Shown here in pieces: positions 44,403 through 53,342 of a DNA stretch of 64,000 bases. Made by a program: the position numbers and the translations under genes. Under the pieces are notes generated by a model. The model saw nothing but the letters and a program-made list of their open reading frames with translations. It ran no database searches and was not told where the DNA came from. How positions within the stretch are numbered: position 1 is the first letter of the stretch; each line of letters starts with the position of its first letter. This DNA is from Roseibacillus ishigakijimensis (GTDB lineage: Bacteria; Verrucomicrobiota; Verrucomicrobiia; Verrucomicrobiales; Akkermansiaceae): NCBI RefSeq assembly GCF_016595415.1, contig NZ_JAENIO010000014.1:1-64000 (forward strand). Direction: 5' to 3'.

Positions 44403-45260
44403 CTACCCCACGCGCACCCCGCGCGCGGTGGTCCACTTCCCCCGCGGCAAGGGCTCGGCAAAGACAAGCCCTTCCCGCTCTCCCGCCTCCCGCACCGCAG
44501 GCCACTGCTCATTGAGAATCCCCGAGACGATCAAGACTCCCTGGGGCTTCACCCACGGCACCATCCGGGGCATGGCGGCAATGAGCACATCGGAAAAGAC
44601 ATTGGCCACGGCCACCTCAAAGCGTCCCGCCGGCTCCCACTCGAAGATGTCGCCCACCTCCATGACCGCGCGCCCATCCTCTAGCGACAGGCCATTCCGT
44701 TCACAGTTCCGCCGGGCCACCCCCACCGCAGTCTCATCATAGTCCATGGCCGCAATCCGCTCCGCCCCCAGGTGCCGGGCCGCAATGGCCAGCAAGCCCG
44801 AGCCACTGCCCAAGTCGAGAAAATCCCAGGAAGTGCCCCGGCGCTGGCGGGCCTCGTCCACCAGTAGACGCAGACAAGTCGCCGTCGTCGGGTGATCCCC
44901 GGTCCCGAAGGCCATCTCGGGCGGCACTGAGATGACATGGCGGTCCCCATACTCCTCGCGCAGCTTCTCCAAGGCCGGACCATCCCCTTCCATCGTGACC
45001 ACGAGCTCGTTCCGAATCTTCAAGGGCGGCTTCACCACCGCCGACTTGGCCACCCAGTCCTCTTTAACGATCTTGCGCACCGAGCCACCCCAGTAGTCAC
45101 GGAGGGTCTCCGCTTCTTCCTCGCTTTCGTTGTAAACCTCAATTCGCAAGTTTGCTCCGCCCTTCAGCAAGGTAATGACCGCATTTTGATTGCCGTAGAA
45201 GCGCTCTTCCCAGGCATCCATCCACTTGACCGCTGACAACTTTGACCAGACCCAAATCAT
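44403..45260 (-). CDS. prmA: Ribosomal protein L11 methyltransferase
   Basis: 285 residues. SAM-dependent methyltransferase that trimethylates L11 of the 50S ribosomal subunit. The N-terminal substrate-recognition domain precedes the catalytic domain with MAFGTGDHPTTATCL (PrmA signature), motif I FLDLGSGSGLLAIAA and NVFSDVLIAAMP, a variant of the family NIxxxxL motif. Lysine- and glutamate-rich N-terminus is ordinary. Start at the ATG 45260. It is convergent with the MoxR gene and divergent from the giant sulfatase. Confidence 0.88.
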   Translation of the reverse strand: MIWVWSKLSAVKWMDAWEERFYGNQNAVITLLKGGANLRIEVYNESEEEAETLRDYWGGSVRKIVKEDWVAKSAVVKPPLKIRNELVVTMEGDGPALEKLREEYGDRHVISVPPEMAFGTGDHPTTATCLRLLVDEARQRRGTSWDFLDLGSGSGLLAIAARHLGAERIAAMDYDETAVGVARRNCERNGLSLEDGRAVMEVGDIFEWEPAGRFEVAVANVFSDVLIAAMPRMVPWVKPQGVLIVSGILNEQWPAVREAGEREGLVFAEPLPRGKWTTARGVRVG

Positions 45261-45421
45261 TGCCTGACTCTAGGGAAAGACCACCGCGAGAACGACTGCA
45301 AAATGGAGCCAGCCCCGGGAATCCCGCCGCGCCGCCCTCCCCCAGACGAAATTTCTCCAGAATTGTGCACGCTTTGAGCTAGAAAGAACTCTTTTTACGA
45401 AGCTTCGGGCTTTCCAAACCA

Positions 45422-45434
45422 AACGATAATCGTT
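45422..45434. promoter_or_regulatory. Palindrome just before the giant sulfatase start
   Basis: AACGAT-A-ATCGTT is a perfect inverted repeat with 6-bp arms and one central base, ending 13 bp before the ATG. It is a plausible operator half-site pair, reminiscent of but not matching a Fur box. Confidence 0.4.
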
Positions 45435-45447
45435 ACAGACAAAAGAA

Positions 45448-48400
45448 ATGAGAGTATTCCTAATTGCCGCTAGCTACCTAACAAGCCTGGTGAGCGCCGT
45501 TGCAGAGAAGCCCAACGTCATCGTCCTCATCTCCGACGATGCCGGATATGCGGACTGGGGATTTATGGATGACTACCTGCAGACCCTCAATCCCGGACAG
45601 GCACCGTCGCCCGTCCCCACGCCCAATCTGGACGCCTTGCGGGCCCGGGGAGTGCTCTGCACCAATGCCTACACCGCTCCAGTGTGCTCCCCCTCGCGCG
45701 CGGCCATCGTGACTGGCTCCTACCAGAATCGCATCGGCTACGAGTTCAACATCAACAATTTGACCAGCCCCACCGCGCAAGACGGACTGGTTCCGGAGGC
45801 GGTCACCATCTTTGACCGGATGAAGGAGGCGGGCTACACCACGGGAGCGATTGGCAAATGGCACCTGGGTGCCCGCGACGATTCCGCCGGACTCGGCAAC
45901 CGACCCGAATACAAGGGAGTGGATGAATTCCATGGAATCTGGCGCGGCTCCCGGAACTACGAAGTCGGAGCCGAGACGGTGACCCGGGCCCTGCGTTCCA
46001 CCATTCGCGAGCCCTTCTCGGACACGGTCTTGGAAACCTCCGCCCCGTGGAATGTGGATGCGAATCCCTCTTCCTCCGCCCGTCCGGACCTCAACGCCTA
46101 CATCACCAATGGCTTTGGGGAAGGAGCACTCCAGTTCATCGACCGCCACTACGAGGATGAGGACCCCTTCTTTCTCTACGTAGCCTTCACCGCGCCCCAC
46201 TCGCCCATTGGGGCCTCGCCGGATATCGACGATCCGCGCTTGGCCGGGCTCAGCGGCACCCGCAAGAACTACGCTTCCATGGTGCTCACCATGGATAAGG
46301 AAATCGGCCTTCTCATGGATAAAATCGCGGATCCGGCCGGGGATGGCTCCGTGGACTTGAGCGAGGAAACCTACTTCATCTTCATCAACGACAACGGGGG
46401 AGCCTCGGGAATCGGCACGGTCAATACTCCCTTGAATGGCTGGAAGGGCTCGGTCTACGAGGGCGGCACCCGGGTGCCCTTCCTGATGGCCGGTCCGGGA
46501 ATTCCCGCCCAGTCGACCTTTCACCATCCCATCCATTCCATCGACATTCTGCCCACCTGCCTGGGGGCGGCCGAGGCTCCTTTGCCCGGAGGCATGGACG
46601 GAGTGAATCTGCTGCCCTACTTCCGGGGCGAGCGCACCTCCGCTCCTCATGAGACGATCACCATTCGCTCCGGGGAAAAGGCCAGTCTCCGGCACGGCGA
46701 TTGGAAACTCGTCAAGGCCAGTGCGAGCTCCAACTTCGCCCTCTACAACCTTGCCCATGACATCAGAGAGGCCAACAACCTCATCAATGAGGAGCCCGAA
46801 ATCGCCTCCTCCTTGATCAGACACCTCACCGCCTTCGAGGCAAAGAACGACAAACCGCGCCATGCCGGCTTGAGCGACGAACCCGATTCCATCAACCTCA
46901 ATGATCGTTTCGTGTTTGCCCCCCAACCCAGCAACGACCTCATCTTCACCTCCGAAGAGACCTTAGTGGGAGGCAGCCTGCGCAATGGCGACTTCAATGC
47001 CAGCAGCGGTCTCAGTACGAAAAGCTTCGAAGACACGCCGGAGTGGTTCAATGCCGAGAGCACCAGTCAGACCACCGTCGCCACGCGAACGGATCTCACC
47101 TTCGACGGCTCCCGCAATGCGGTCATCGCGGAGAGCCCGGGCCGGGGCTTTGGCCTCGACACCGGCCACACCCTGGAGGGAGGAGAGAACTTCCGGGTCC
47201 AATATGTGTGGGCGGATGCCTCCAACTGGAGTGACAACCTGGACCGCATCCGGGTCTCCCTCTTCACCACCTCCGACGACACCGCGACGGGCGAACGAAC
47301 CCTGATTCAAGGCCTGGATTCCCAGCTCTCCCGCAGCAACAGCGATTATCAGGAAGAGAGCGCCCTTTTTTCCCCCATTCCTGCTTCCGCAGCCGGGAAG
47401 CGCCTCTTCGTGCTCATCGACTCCGCGCAACTGGGTTCCGGCTTTGCCCGACTGGATAATTTCGTGCTCGAGCGCGGCTCGGTGGAGGCCGACCTTACCG
47501 AAGCGACCACTCTCTGGAACAAACCAGGTGCCTGGATGGATCCGGACACCAATGCTCCCGACACGCTCCTGACCAGCGACTTCTTTGCCAACTGCGTTCT
47601 CGACTTTCCCGCCCGGGAATCCTTCTCCTATGCAGCCCAGAACAATCTCACCCGTCTCACCGGGCTTCCTGCCATGGTCAACCGCATCGATTTGTCGGGT
47701 GAGTTTGCGGGCGACACGCCGCAATCCTTGCGTGTGAACGGAGCCCCCCTCTTTCTCGTCAACGACCTCACCAATCAGCCCCCCACCATCGGGCTGACGA
47801 CCACCGGGGCCGACTTCGAGGCCCGCCTGGAACTGCCCCTCGAAGTCTATGGCGACCTCTTGATCACCGGTGATGGCGACGCGCAATTCACTTTGGCGGG
47901 AGCCGTCACCGAGTTCGAACCTCTGAGGGGTCTGCGCAAGGAAGGCTCGGCCACCCTCACTGTGGAGACGGCCCCACAATTGACCGGCACCACCACCCTG
48001 GCGGGCGGCACCCTCCTCGTGGCCGACGGAGTGAACTGGGAGCATTCCAAGATTCACGTGGAAGAAGGAGCCACTCTCGGCGGCGGCGGGACCATCAGCA
48101 GTGCCCTTTCTGGCAACGGGACCCTTTCGCCAGGCGCATCCATCGGGACTCTGACCGTGGCCAACGATCTCGCTCCGGGGCGCTTGTTGCTGGAAGTTGA
48201 CGGGGCGGATAGCGACCTCCTGCAAGTCACAGGCACCCTCGACCTCGCTCAAAGCAAACTCGTCCTGAGCGACTTGGGCCAAGGATTCACCGAAGCCGCC
48301 TACCCCCTGATCGCCTACGGCTCCCTTTCTGGAGAATTCCAATCCGTGGAAGGCCTGCCAGCAGGTTATGAGCTGAACTACGCCTACCAAACCGCGAACG

Positions 48401-48834
48401 ACGCTCCGGTCGTCGCTCTGGTCGCGGTGAGCAATTCACCCTACGAAACTTGGATCCAGGAAGCGGGGGTCAGCGAGGCCCTCGCCGACTTCTCCGCCGA
48501 TGCCAGCGGTGACGGAGTGCCCAATGGCATCGCATTCTTCCTCGGTGCCCCCCACCCCTTCACTCCTCTGACCGACTTTCTCCCCCTGGTCGACCGGGAA
48601 AACGAGGGAGGGCGCCTCATTTACCGCTATCGTAAGGCCCAGCCACTGCCGGAAATCGTGCAACACAGCTCCGACCTCCTCAGCTGGCATGAAGCCGTGG
48701 CCGGTGAAAATGGAGTGAGCCGGGAAGTTTCGCCCGACCACTACGGCCCGGACATTGACGAAATCCGCTTCTTCTTTCCCGAAACTCTGATCGAAGACGA
48801 ACCCCTCTTTCTCCGCCTGCAGGTCACTCCTTGA
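45448..48834 (+). CDS. Giant secreted sulfatase fused to autotransporter-type beta repeats
   Basis: 1,128 residues. Signal peptide to about residue 20, then a complete type I sulfatase domain (residues 22-490): SDDAGYAD, the formylglycine motif CSPSR with Cys80, GKWHLG, and the DNGG segment. Next are a carbohydrate-binding-like beta region (about 520-690), then Gly/Thr-rich beta repeats (about 800-960) such as LTGTTTLAGGTLLVADG and GNGTLSPGASIGTLTV, which match autotransporter-associated PATR-type strands. The last 130 residues are a module with SGDGVPNGIAFFLG, YRYRKAQ, HSSDLLSWHEA and FLRLQV. The fusion suggests a surface-displayed enzyme acting on sulfated polysaccharides. No sulfatase-maturating enzyme is in the window. 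A terminator follows. Confidence 0.92.
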   Translation: MRVFLIAASYLTSLVSAVAEKPNVIVLISDDAGYADWGFMDDYLQTLNPGQAPSPVPTPNLDALRARGVLCTNAYTAPVCSPSRAAIVTGSYQNRIGYEFNINNLTSPTAQDGLVPEAVTIFDRMKEAGYTTGAIGKWHLGARDDSAGLGNRPEYKGVDEFHGIWRGSRNYEVGAETVTRALRSTIREPFSDTVLETSAPWNVDANPSSSARPDLNAYITNGFGEGALQFIDRHYEDEDPFFLYVAFTAPHSPIGASPDIDDPRLAGLSGTRKNYASMVLTMDKEIGLLMDKIADPAGDGSVDLSEETYFIFINDNGGASGIGTVNTPLNGWKGSVYEGGTRVPFLMAGPGIPAQSTFHHPIHSIDILPTCLGAAEAPLPGGMDGVNLLPYFRGERTSAPHETITIRSGEKASLRHGDWKLVKASASSNFALYNLAHDIREANNLINEEPEIASSLIRHLTAFEAKNDKPRHAGLSDEPDSINLNDRFVFAPQPSNDLIFTSEETLVGGSLRNGDFNASSGLSTKSFEDTPEWFNAESTSQTTVATRTDLTFDGSRNAVIAESPGRGFGLDTGHTLEGGENFRVQYVWADASNWSDNLDRIRVSLFTTSDDTATGERTLIQGLDSQLSRSNSDYQEESALFSPIPASAAGKRLFVLIDSAQLGSGFARLDNFVLERGSVEADLTEATTLWNKPGAWMDPDTNAPDTLLTSDFFANCVLDFPARESFSYAAQNNLTRLTGLPAMVNRIDLSGEFAGDTPQSLRVNGAPLFLVNDLTNQPPTIGLTTTGADFEARLELPLEVYGDLLITGDGDAQFTLAGAVTEFEPLRGLRKEGSATLTVETAPQLTGTTTLAGGTLLVADGVNWEHSKIHVEEGATLGGGGTISSALSGNGTLSPGASIGTLTVANDLAPGRLLLEVDGADSDLLQVTGTLDLAQSKLVLSDLGQGFTEAAYPLIAYGSLSGEFQSVEGLPAGYELNYAYQTANDAPVVALVAVSNSPYETWIQEAGVSEALADFSADASGDGVPNGIAFFLGAPHPFTPLTDFLPLVDRENEGGRLIYRYRKAQPLPEIVQHSSDLLSWHEAVAGENGVSREVSPDHYGPDIDEIRFFFPETLIEDEPLFLRLQVTP

Positions 48835-48860
48835 GCTTTCCGCGTATTGGGATCCATGGA

Positions 48861-48896
48861 AAAAGCCGTCCCTGCCTAAGGGACGGCTTTTTTTAT
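48861..48896. terminator. Bidirectional intrinsic terminator
   Basis: A perfect 11-bp inverted repeat (48862-48872 and 48880-48890) with a 7-nt loop, followed by a T run on the plus strand (TTTTTTT) and by T residues on the minus strand as well. It serves both the giant sulfatase and the convergent PEP-CTERM gene. Confidence 0.9.
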
Positions 48897-48945
48897 TGGC
48901 TGACAAGAGAAGCAGCCTCAACTCTCGTCAGGAACCCAAAGAAGC

Positions 48946-49824
48946 TCACTTCTTGCGGCGGGCCAGCGCGAAAGGCAGGGCCCCCATGAGCAGAAGAACA
49001 CTGGAAGGCTCGGGAACAACCGTTGCGGTCAAAGTTCCTCCCTCATAGAGCATTTCGATGCTCTGCCCGGCATCCAACCCGCTGGCGGTGACCGTGGAAA
49101 ACTCGCCCACATAAGTCGTGATGCCATTGATCAGCTCAAAACTGCTGCCCAGGCTGGGAGCAGTGGCGAAATTCAAATCGATCCCAGATCCCCCGCCCAG
49201 CAAGAGAACGAGAGATTGCCCGGTCAAGCTGAAGTGCTGGAAAGAAGCGTCGAAGTCAAAGGACACGGTGCCATTCTGCACCATCAATTCATCCTGGGTG
49301 TTGCCCACATGAACGGTGGTCGCCCCAAAAGAGAGCGTGCCCCCATTAACGGAAATGGCCTTGGAGGCTTGGAAATTCGCTCCCGAAGCGAAACTCACCG
49401 AGCCCCCTCCTTCCACGAACAAATCCGCCCCCACCCCAGCCAAGTCCAGCGTGCCCCCGCTGCCGATGAGAAGAGAGCCGCCATCCACGATGACATCGCC
49501 ATAGCCTCTTGAGCTTGAACCACTGCTTCCGGCCCGCAGCTGGAGCTCGTGCGAACCCACGGTGAGGCTGCCATTGATGGTCATGTAGAAACGCCGCCCG
49601 GTCTCGGTCTGATAGTCGGCGGACATGATCACATTGGCTCCAGCCGGAATGATCCCTTCGTCATCATCCCCGGCAGCAGCCACGGTATCAGGGAGACCAT
49701 TGTCCCAATTGCCCGCGTCGTTGAAGTCCGAACTGGTTGTGCTGACAAAGGTCGTCGCCGCAGGTAGCGAAAGCGATCCCGCAGTGAACAAAGCCAGTCC
49801 GATGAGTGTGTGTGTTTGTTTCAT
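48946..49824 (-). CDS. PEP-CTERM surface protein
   Basis: 292 residues. Signal peptide (THTLIGLALFTAGSLSLPAA), then a beta-helix-like region of repeated GG-rich strands (VDGGSLLIGSGGTLDLAG, VEGGGSVSFASGANFQAS). The end is a standard PEP-CTERM signal: VPEPSSVLLLMGALPFALARRKK, motif, helix and basic residues. Residues about 110-265 align well with the N-terminal region of the next gene on the same strand (for example FSLTGQSLVLLLGGGSGI against FTFTGQSLQVELGLGSTL), so the two are paralogous in part. An exosortase is needed for processing but is not in the window. Confidence 0.9.
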   Translation of the reverse strand: MKQTHTLIGLALFTAGSLSLPAATTFVSTTSSDFNDAGNWDNGLPDTVAAAGDDDEGIIPAGANVIMSADYQTETGRRFYMTINGSLTVGSHELQLRAGSSGSSSRGYGDVIVDGGSLLIGSGGTLDLAGVGADLFVEGGGSVSFASGANFQASKAISVNGGTLSFGATTVHVGNTQDELMVQNGTVSFDFDASFQHFSLTGQSLVLLLGGGSGIDLNFATAPSLGSSFELINGITTYVGEFSTVTASGLDAGQSIEMLYEGGTLTATVVPEPSSVLLLMGALPFALARRKK

Positions 49825-49962
49825 CTAATTATTGGATTTGGTTGCTCATCCCCTCATCGCCCGGGTGACTCTGGAAAGCATAATTCACAAAACCACCCAA
49901 TTGAAACCCGAAACGATAGGGGATAATGAGCGAGAAAATAGCAGAAAACGTTCCATCTCTCT

Positions 49963-49996
49963 CAAAATAAAAAGGCCGCCCGGCGAGGGCGGCCTT
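49963..49996 (-). terminator. Intrinsic terminator of the ASH-protein gene
   Basis: A perfect 10-bp inverted repeat (49972-49981 and 49987-49996) with a 5-nt loop, followed on the minus strand by TTTTTATTTT. It lies 39 bp beyond the stop codon at 50035. Confidence 0.92.
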
Positions 49997-50034
49997 GGTC
50001 CAAAAGGATTAAAACTTTCTAATTATGAATGGTC

Positions 50035-53000
50035 TTAGAAAACCTGAACCGAAAGGCGGACGAAGAGTGAGCCTTCGACGGCCAAGGAAGCAGGCAGGTA
50101 GTATTCCACCAAATCGACACCGCTTTCCACGCCATCGACGGTTTCGACCACGACCACTCCGGCGTTCCCGTCAACCGCGGTGTCCCAGCCTGAAAGATCG
50201 GAACCATACTGCACCGCTATGGAGGTGCGGGCATCGCCACCAGCAGCAGACGAGCGGGGGAAGCGATAGACGAAATAATCACCCATCTCCTCATCGCCAT
50301 CGGGATCCGCTGAGGTCATCAGCGCGGTGGGCAATTTATCAAGGTCCGAGCTTTCCGTATCCGCAACAGCACCACCGACAACCCATTCCAGCCCATTCGG
50401 CAGGGAATCGCCATCGGCATCCTCCTCAATGGCTCCCGTGGTCGCAGGATCCAGCCCCGCCGCACTTGCAAAAGCAAGGTAAGCAGAGGGAACGTCATCA
50501 GGCACCGCCGAACCGGAGAGGAGAAGGCTACTGATATAAGCTGAATTCAAATTGGCATTCTCAGTGATACGCAGCTCGTAGGTTTTTCCGCTCTCCACGT
50601 CAAAGACATCGCCAAGCTTCCCGGTGCGCAGAACTGGCCCGACGTAAATCGGAGCCTCCTCGCTGCCAACCTCGCCGAAGGTGACTTCCAAGGGCACCCC
50701 AAAAGAGGTTCCGCTCATATTGAAGTGACTGTAGAAGGCAAGTTCACCAGTCTGCTGACCACTGATGAGAACACTGATGTAATTGCCCGCACTTCCATTA
50801 TAAGTGGTTTCCGCCCCATCAATTGACAAATCATCCCCGCCTTCCGCATCGGTGCCAGCAACAAGGTCACCATCGCGGGACTGGATAGCCAAGCTGATGC
50901 CACTCCCATTCGTGGTCGCGCCTTCGGAGACCACGAAAGGACGGTAGCCTTCCGCCACGGGGGAATCCGCCGTTCCGAAGTCAAAGCCCACGCTATTCCC
51001 CGACGCCATCATAAAACCGGTCATGGGAATGGTCAGAGAGCCTTCCTCCCCATCGAGGGTCAAAATGAGGTCATCCTCGTAGAATCCGCTATAGAAGGGG
51101 AAAAAGGCGACCTCCACCACTCCAGAAGCCCCGGGAGCCAAGGGCTCGGGGAAGGAAACAATTTCAAAATCGTTTTCATCAAAAGCGTAAGAATTCGTCT
51201 CATCAAATACGAGATTGCCCACCGCTCCATTGTTGGTCACCGGGACCGAGCCAATCACGCGCGCGTCATCGGAATAGGCAATCGCTCCAAAATCGAAGGA
51301 GCCCACCGACGAAAGCTGGGGACCGGCCACATTGATAGTGATGGAAACCACCCGGGGCGACGGTTGGGAGAGGTCGTTGGAGGCAATCTCCATCTCGAAG
51401 GTGTGAGCCCCGCTGCGAGTGGGGGTGAAGTCGAAGTTCACCACCTCCCGCACGCCTGCTGCGATCGTGGTCGGAAAGACCAGATTGGAAACAAGGCCGG
51501 CATCAGCACCGCTCACCGTCACCCCGGAAAGAGCCAATGGGGTGGTCTCATCGCCAGCAGCGTTTTCAACGATGATCGAGAACGTCTGACTCGCGGAGTT
51601 CTGGGCCAGGGTCACGGCCTCCGTCGCTTCCAACTGCGGGCTGTAATTGGCAACCGTGGCCTGCAAGCCCACCCGAACCACCGCACTGGGATAGGCCGTC
51701 GTGTTCAATTCCAAGGCTCCAATGAAATCTCCCGTTTCCGTCCCGGCGTCGAAGTAGACCTCGATTTCAGCGCTTTCTCCCGGTGCAATGGCCTCCGGCA
51801 TCTCACCAAAGGAAAAGCCGCTGCGGTTTTGGAGAATCACCGAATCAGAAACCCCCTCCTCATCGGCGGGAAATTCCAACGCATCATTTTCTCCATTGTT
51901 AGTAACCGTCAGAGTGTAGGTTTGAATCCCCGAACCAGGCACCACCTCACCGAAATTAATCAGGTCGGTATTGGTCGTCCCGACAGCCCCAAGCAACTGG
52001 AGTTCCACCGGCACCGCATCAAGCAGCACCTCACCTTCGCCATAAATCTCGAGGGCAAAATGATGCCGGGCAGAGGCCACGGAAGGCGTGAAATCGAAGG
52101 TGATATCCGCGCTTCCCCCCACCGGAATGCTATCCGGGTAAGAAAGATTGCTCACGTCGGCGGCATCGCCGCCCGTGATCTGGAGATCAGAAATGGCAAT
52201 GGCTGAGCTCGTGCCCCCATTAGCCACCGTCACGGTGTAGGACTGGGTTTCAGCCTGCAAAAGTTCACGCACAAATAGCGGGGCAATCAAATCATTGGCC
52301 GGAGCAGTCTCGGCGACAATGGTCGCCTGCAAAGCATTCGCGCCGTAAACGACCTCAACAGCGGTTCCTTCCGCCAAACCATTGGCCACGACCTGGCCAA
52401 AAGTGCCGTCGCCCGAACGACCGGTGACGCCGACAAATCCGCTCACTCCCGTAATGAGGTCAAAGGTGGTCCCCAACTCGGGAGGACTATCGAAAGTCAG
52501 CTCCAGAGTGGAACCCAATCCCAATTCCACCTGCAAAGACTGTCCGGTGAAGGTGAAGTTGTCGAAACCCCCTTCGTCGTTCTTGCTGATTTCGAAGGCC
52601 AAGGTCGCCTTATCGATGACCAGCTCATCCTGAAAATTGCCATCCGCAATCGCTCCCGACCCCATGGTGACGGAGCCATGATGGACCTCCAAAGTTTTGC
52701 TGATCTGAAAAGTCGAACCGGATTCGAAGACGAGATGACCTTCCCCGTAGTTGGTTCCGACAAAAACGTCCGCCCCGGTTCCAGCCACATCAAGTCGCCC
52801 TCCTTCTTCCACAATCAAGCGCCCGACCGTACCAAATCCATTCGCGATGTGAAGGTCCGTGCCGTTGTTTCCAGAACGATGCTGCAACTCGAAACTGCCG
52901 GTTCGCAGCTCAGCATTAAGATAAAGGTGATAACCAATTCCCGTTGCGGTGTTGTAGTTGCCTGACATCTCGGCGTCTCGCATCAAGAATCCGTTGTTCC

Positions 53001-53136
53001 CGGTAAAGAGAAGGCCTCGAGACCAGTTTGCGGCGTTGTTGAATTCATCGTCAACGAAGCCGAAAAAGTAGGAACGCGCCGACATTTGGCCCACTGCCGC
53101 TAGCAGAAGGGCTGAAATTAGAGCAGTTTTTTTCAT
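50035..53136 (-). CDS. Large secreted ASH/choice-of-anchor D protein
   Basis: 1,033 residues from the ATG at 53136, which starts a signal peptide (MKKTALISALLLAAVGQMSA). Residues about 25-270 are a beta-helix-like domain related to that of the PEP-CTERM protein next to it. Then come at least three Ig-like ASH (choice-of-anchor D) repeats with the pattern FxxxxPxxxGxxxxTxTVTNNGxxxxxF (for example FGEVVPGSGIQTYTLTVTN and FDFGAIAYSDDARVIGSVPV). A further beta domain (about 730-890) is followed by a C-terminal module with DADGDSLPNGLEWVVG, DYFVYRFPRS, GSDLSGW and FVRLSV. Likely a surface or matrix scaffold protein. No PEP-CTERM or other known sorting signal. Confidence 0.88.
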   Translation of the reverse strand: MKKTALISALLLAAVGQMSARSYFFGFVDDEFNNAANWSRGLLFTGNNGFLMRDAEMSGNYNTATGIGYHLYLNAELRTGSFELQHRSGNNGTDLHIANGFGTVGRLIVEEGGRLDVAGTGADVFVGTNYGEGHLVFESGSTFQISKTLEVHHGSVTMGSGAIADGNFQDELVIDKATLAFEISKNDEGGFDNFTFTGQSLQVELGLGSTLELTFDSPPELGTTFDLITGVSGFVGVTGRSGDGTFGQVVANGLAEGTAVEVVYGANALQATIVAETAPANDLIAPLFVRELLQAETQSYTVTVANGGTSSAIAISDLQITGGDAADVSNLSYPDSIPVGGSADITFDFTPSVASARHHFALEIYGEGEVLLDAVPVELQLLGAVGTTNTDLINFGEVVPGSGIQTYTLTVTNNGENDALEFPADEEGVSDSVILQNRSGFSFGEMPEAIAPGESAEIEVYFDAGTETGDFIGALELNTTAYPSAVVRVGLQATVANYSPQLEATEAVTLAQNSASQTFSIIVENAAGDETTPLALSGVTVSGADAGLVSNLVFPTTIAAGVREVVNFDFTPTRSGAHTFEMEIASNDLSQPSPRVVSITINVAGPQLSSVGSFDFGAIAYSDDARVIGSVPVTNNGAVGNLVFDETNSYAFDENDFEIVSFPEPLAPGASGVVEVAFFPFYSGFYEDDLILTLDGEEGSLTIPMTGFMMASGNSVGFDFGTADSPVAEGYRPFVVSEGATTNGSGISLAIQSRDGDLVAGTDAEGGDDLSIDGAETTYNGSAGNYISVLISGQQTGELAFYSHFNMSGTSFGVPLEVTFGEVGSEEAPIYVGPVLRTGKLGDVFDVESGKTYELRITENANLNSAYISSLLLSGSAVPDDVPSAYLAFASAAGLDPATTGAIEEDADGDSLPNGLEWVVGGAVADTESSDLDKLPTALMTSADPDGDEEMGDYFVYRFPRSSAAGGDARTSIAVQYGSDLSGWDTAVDGNAGVVVVETVDGVESGVDLVEYYLPASLAVEGSLFVRLSVQVF

Positions 53137-53147
53137 AGATATCACAC

Positions 53148-53275
53148 TGTCGTGGACACTATACCTGCACATTCCATTCCAAATTGTCCACTAGTTAGAC
53201 ACAAAATTGTCAACAGCGTGAACTGTCACGCAAATTTGCTCCGCCCATTGGACAGGGGCTGTCCCATTGGATGTC
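53148..53275. promoter_or_regulatory. TGTC/GACA-rich control region upstream of the ASH-protein gene
   Basis: Nine TGTC or GACA tetramers lie in 128 bp (TGTC at 53148, 53185, 53208, 53224, 53260, 53272; GACA at 53155, 53198, 53251), when about one is expected by chance. They include the palindrome GGACAG-GGG-CTGTCC (53250-53264) and a 9-bp direct repeat CCCATTGGA (53244-53252, 53263-53271). Probably binding sites for a regulator. Confidence 0.4.
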
Positions 53276-53342
53276 AAATTGCTGCCGATATTGGCAGCGC
53301 TCTTGTGATAGGAGCGAAGGCCGAAAACGGCCCGAAGGTGAG

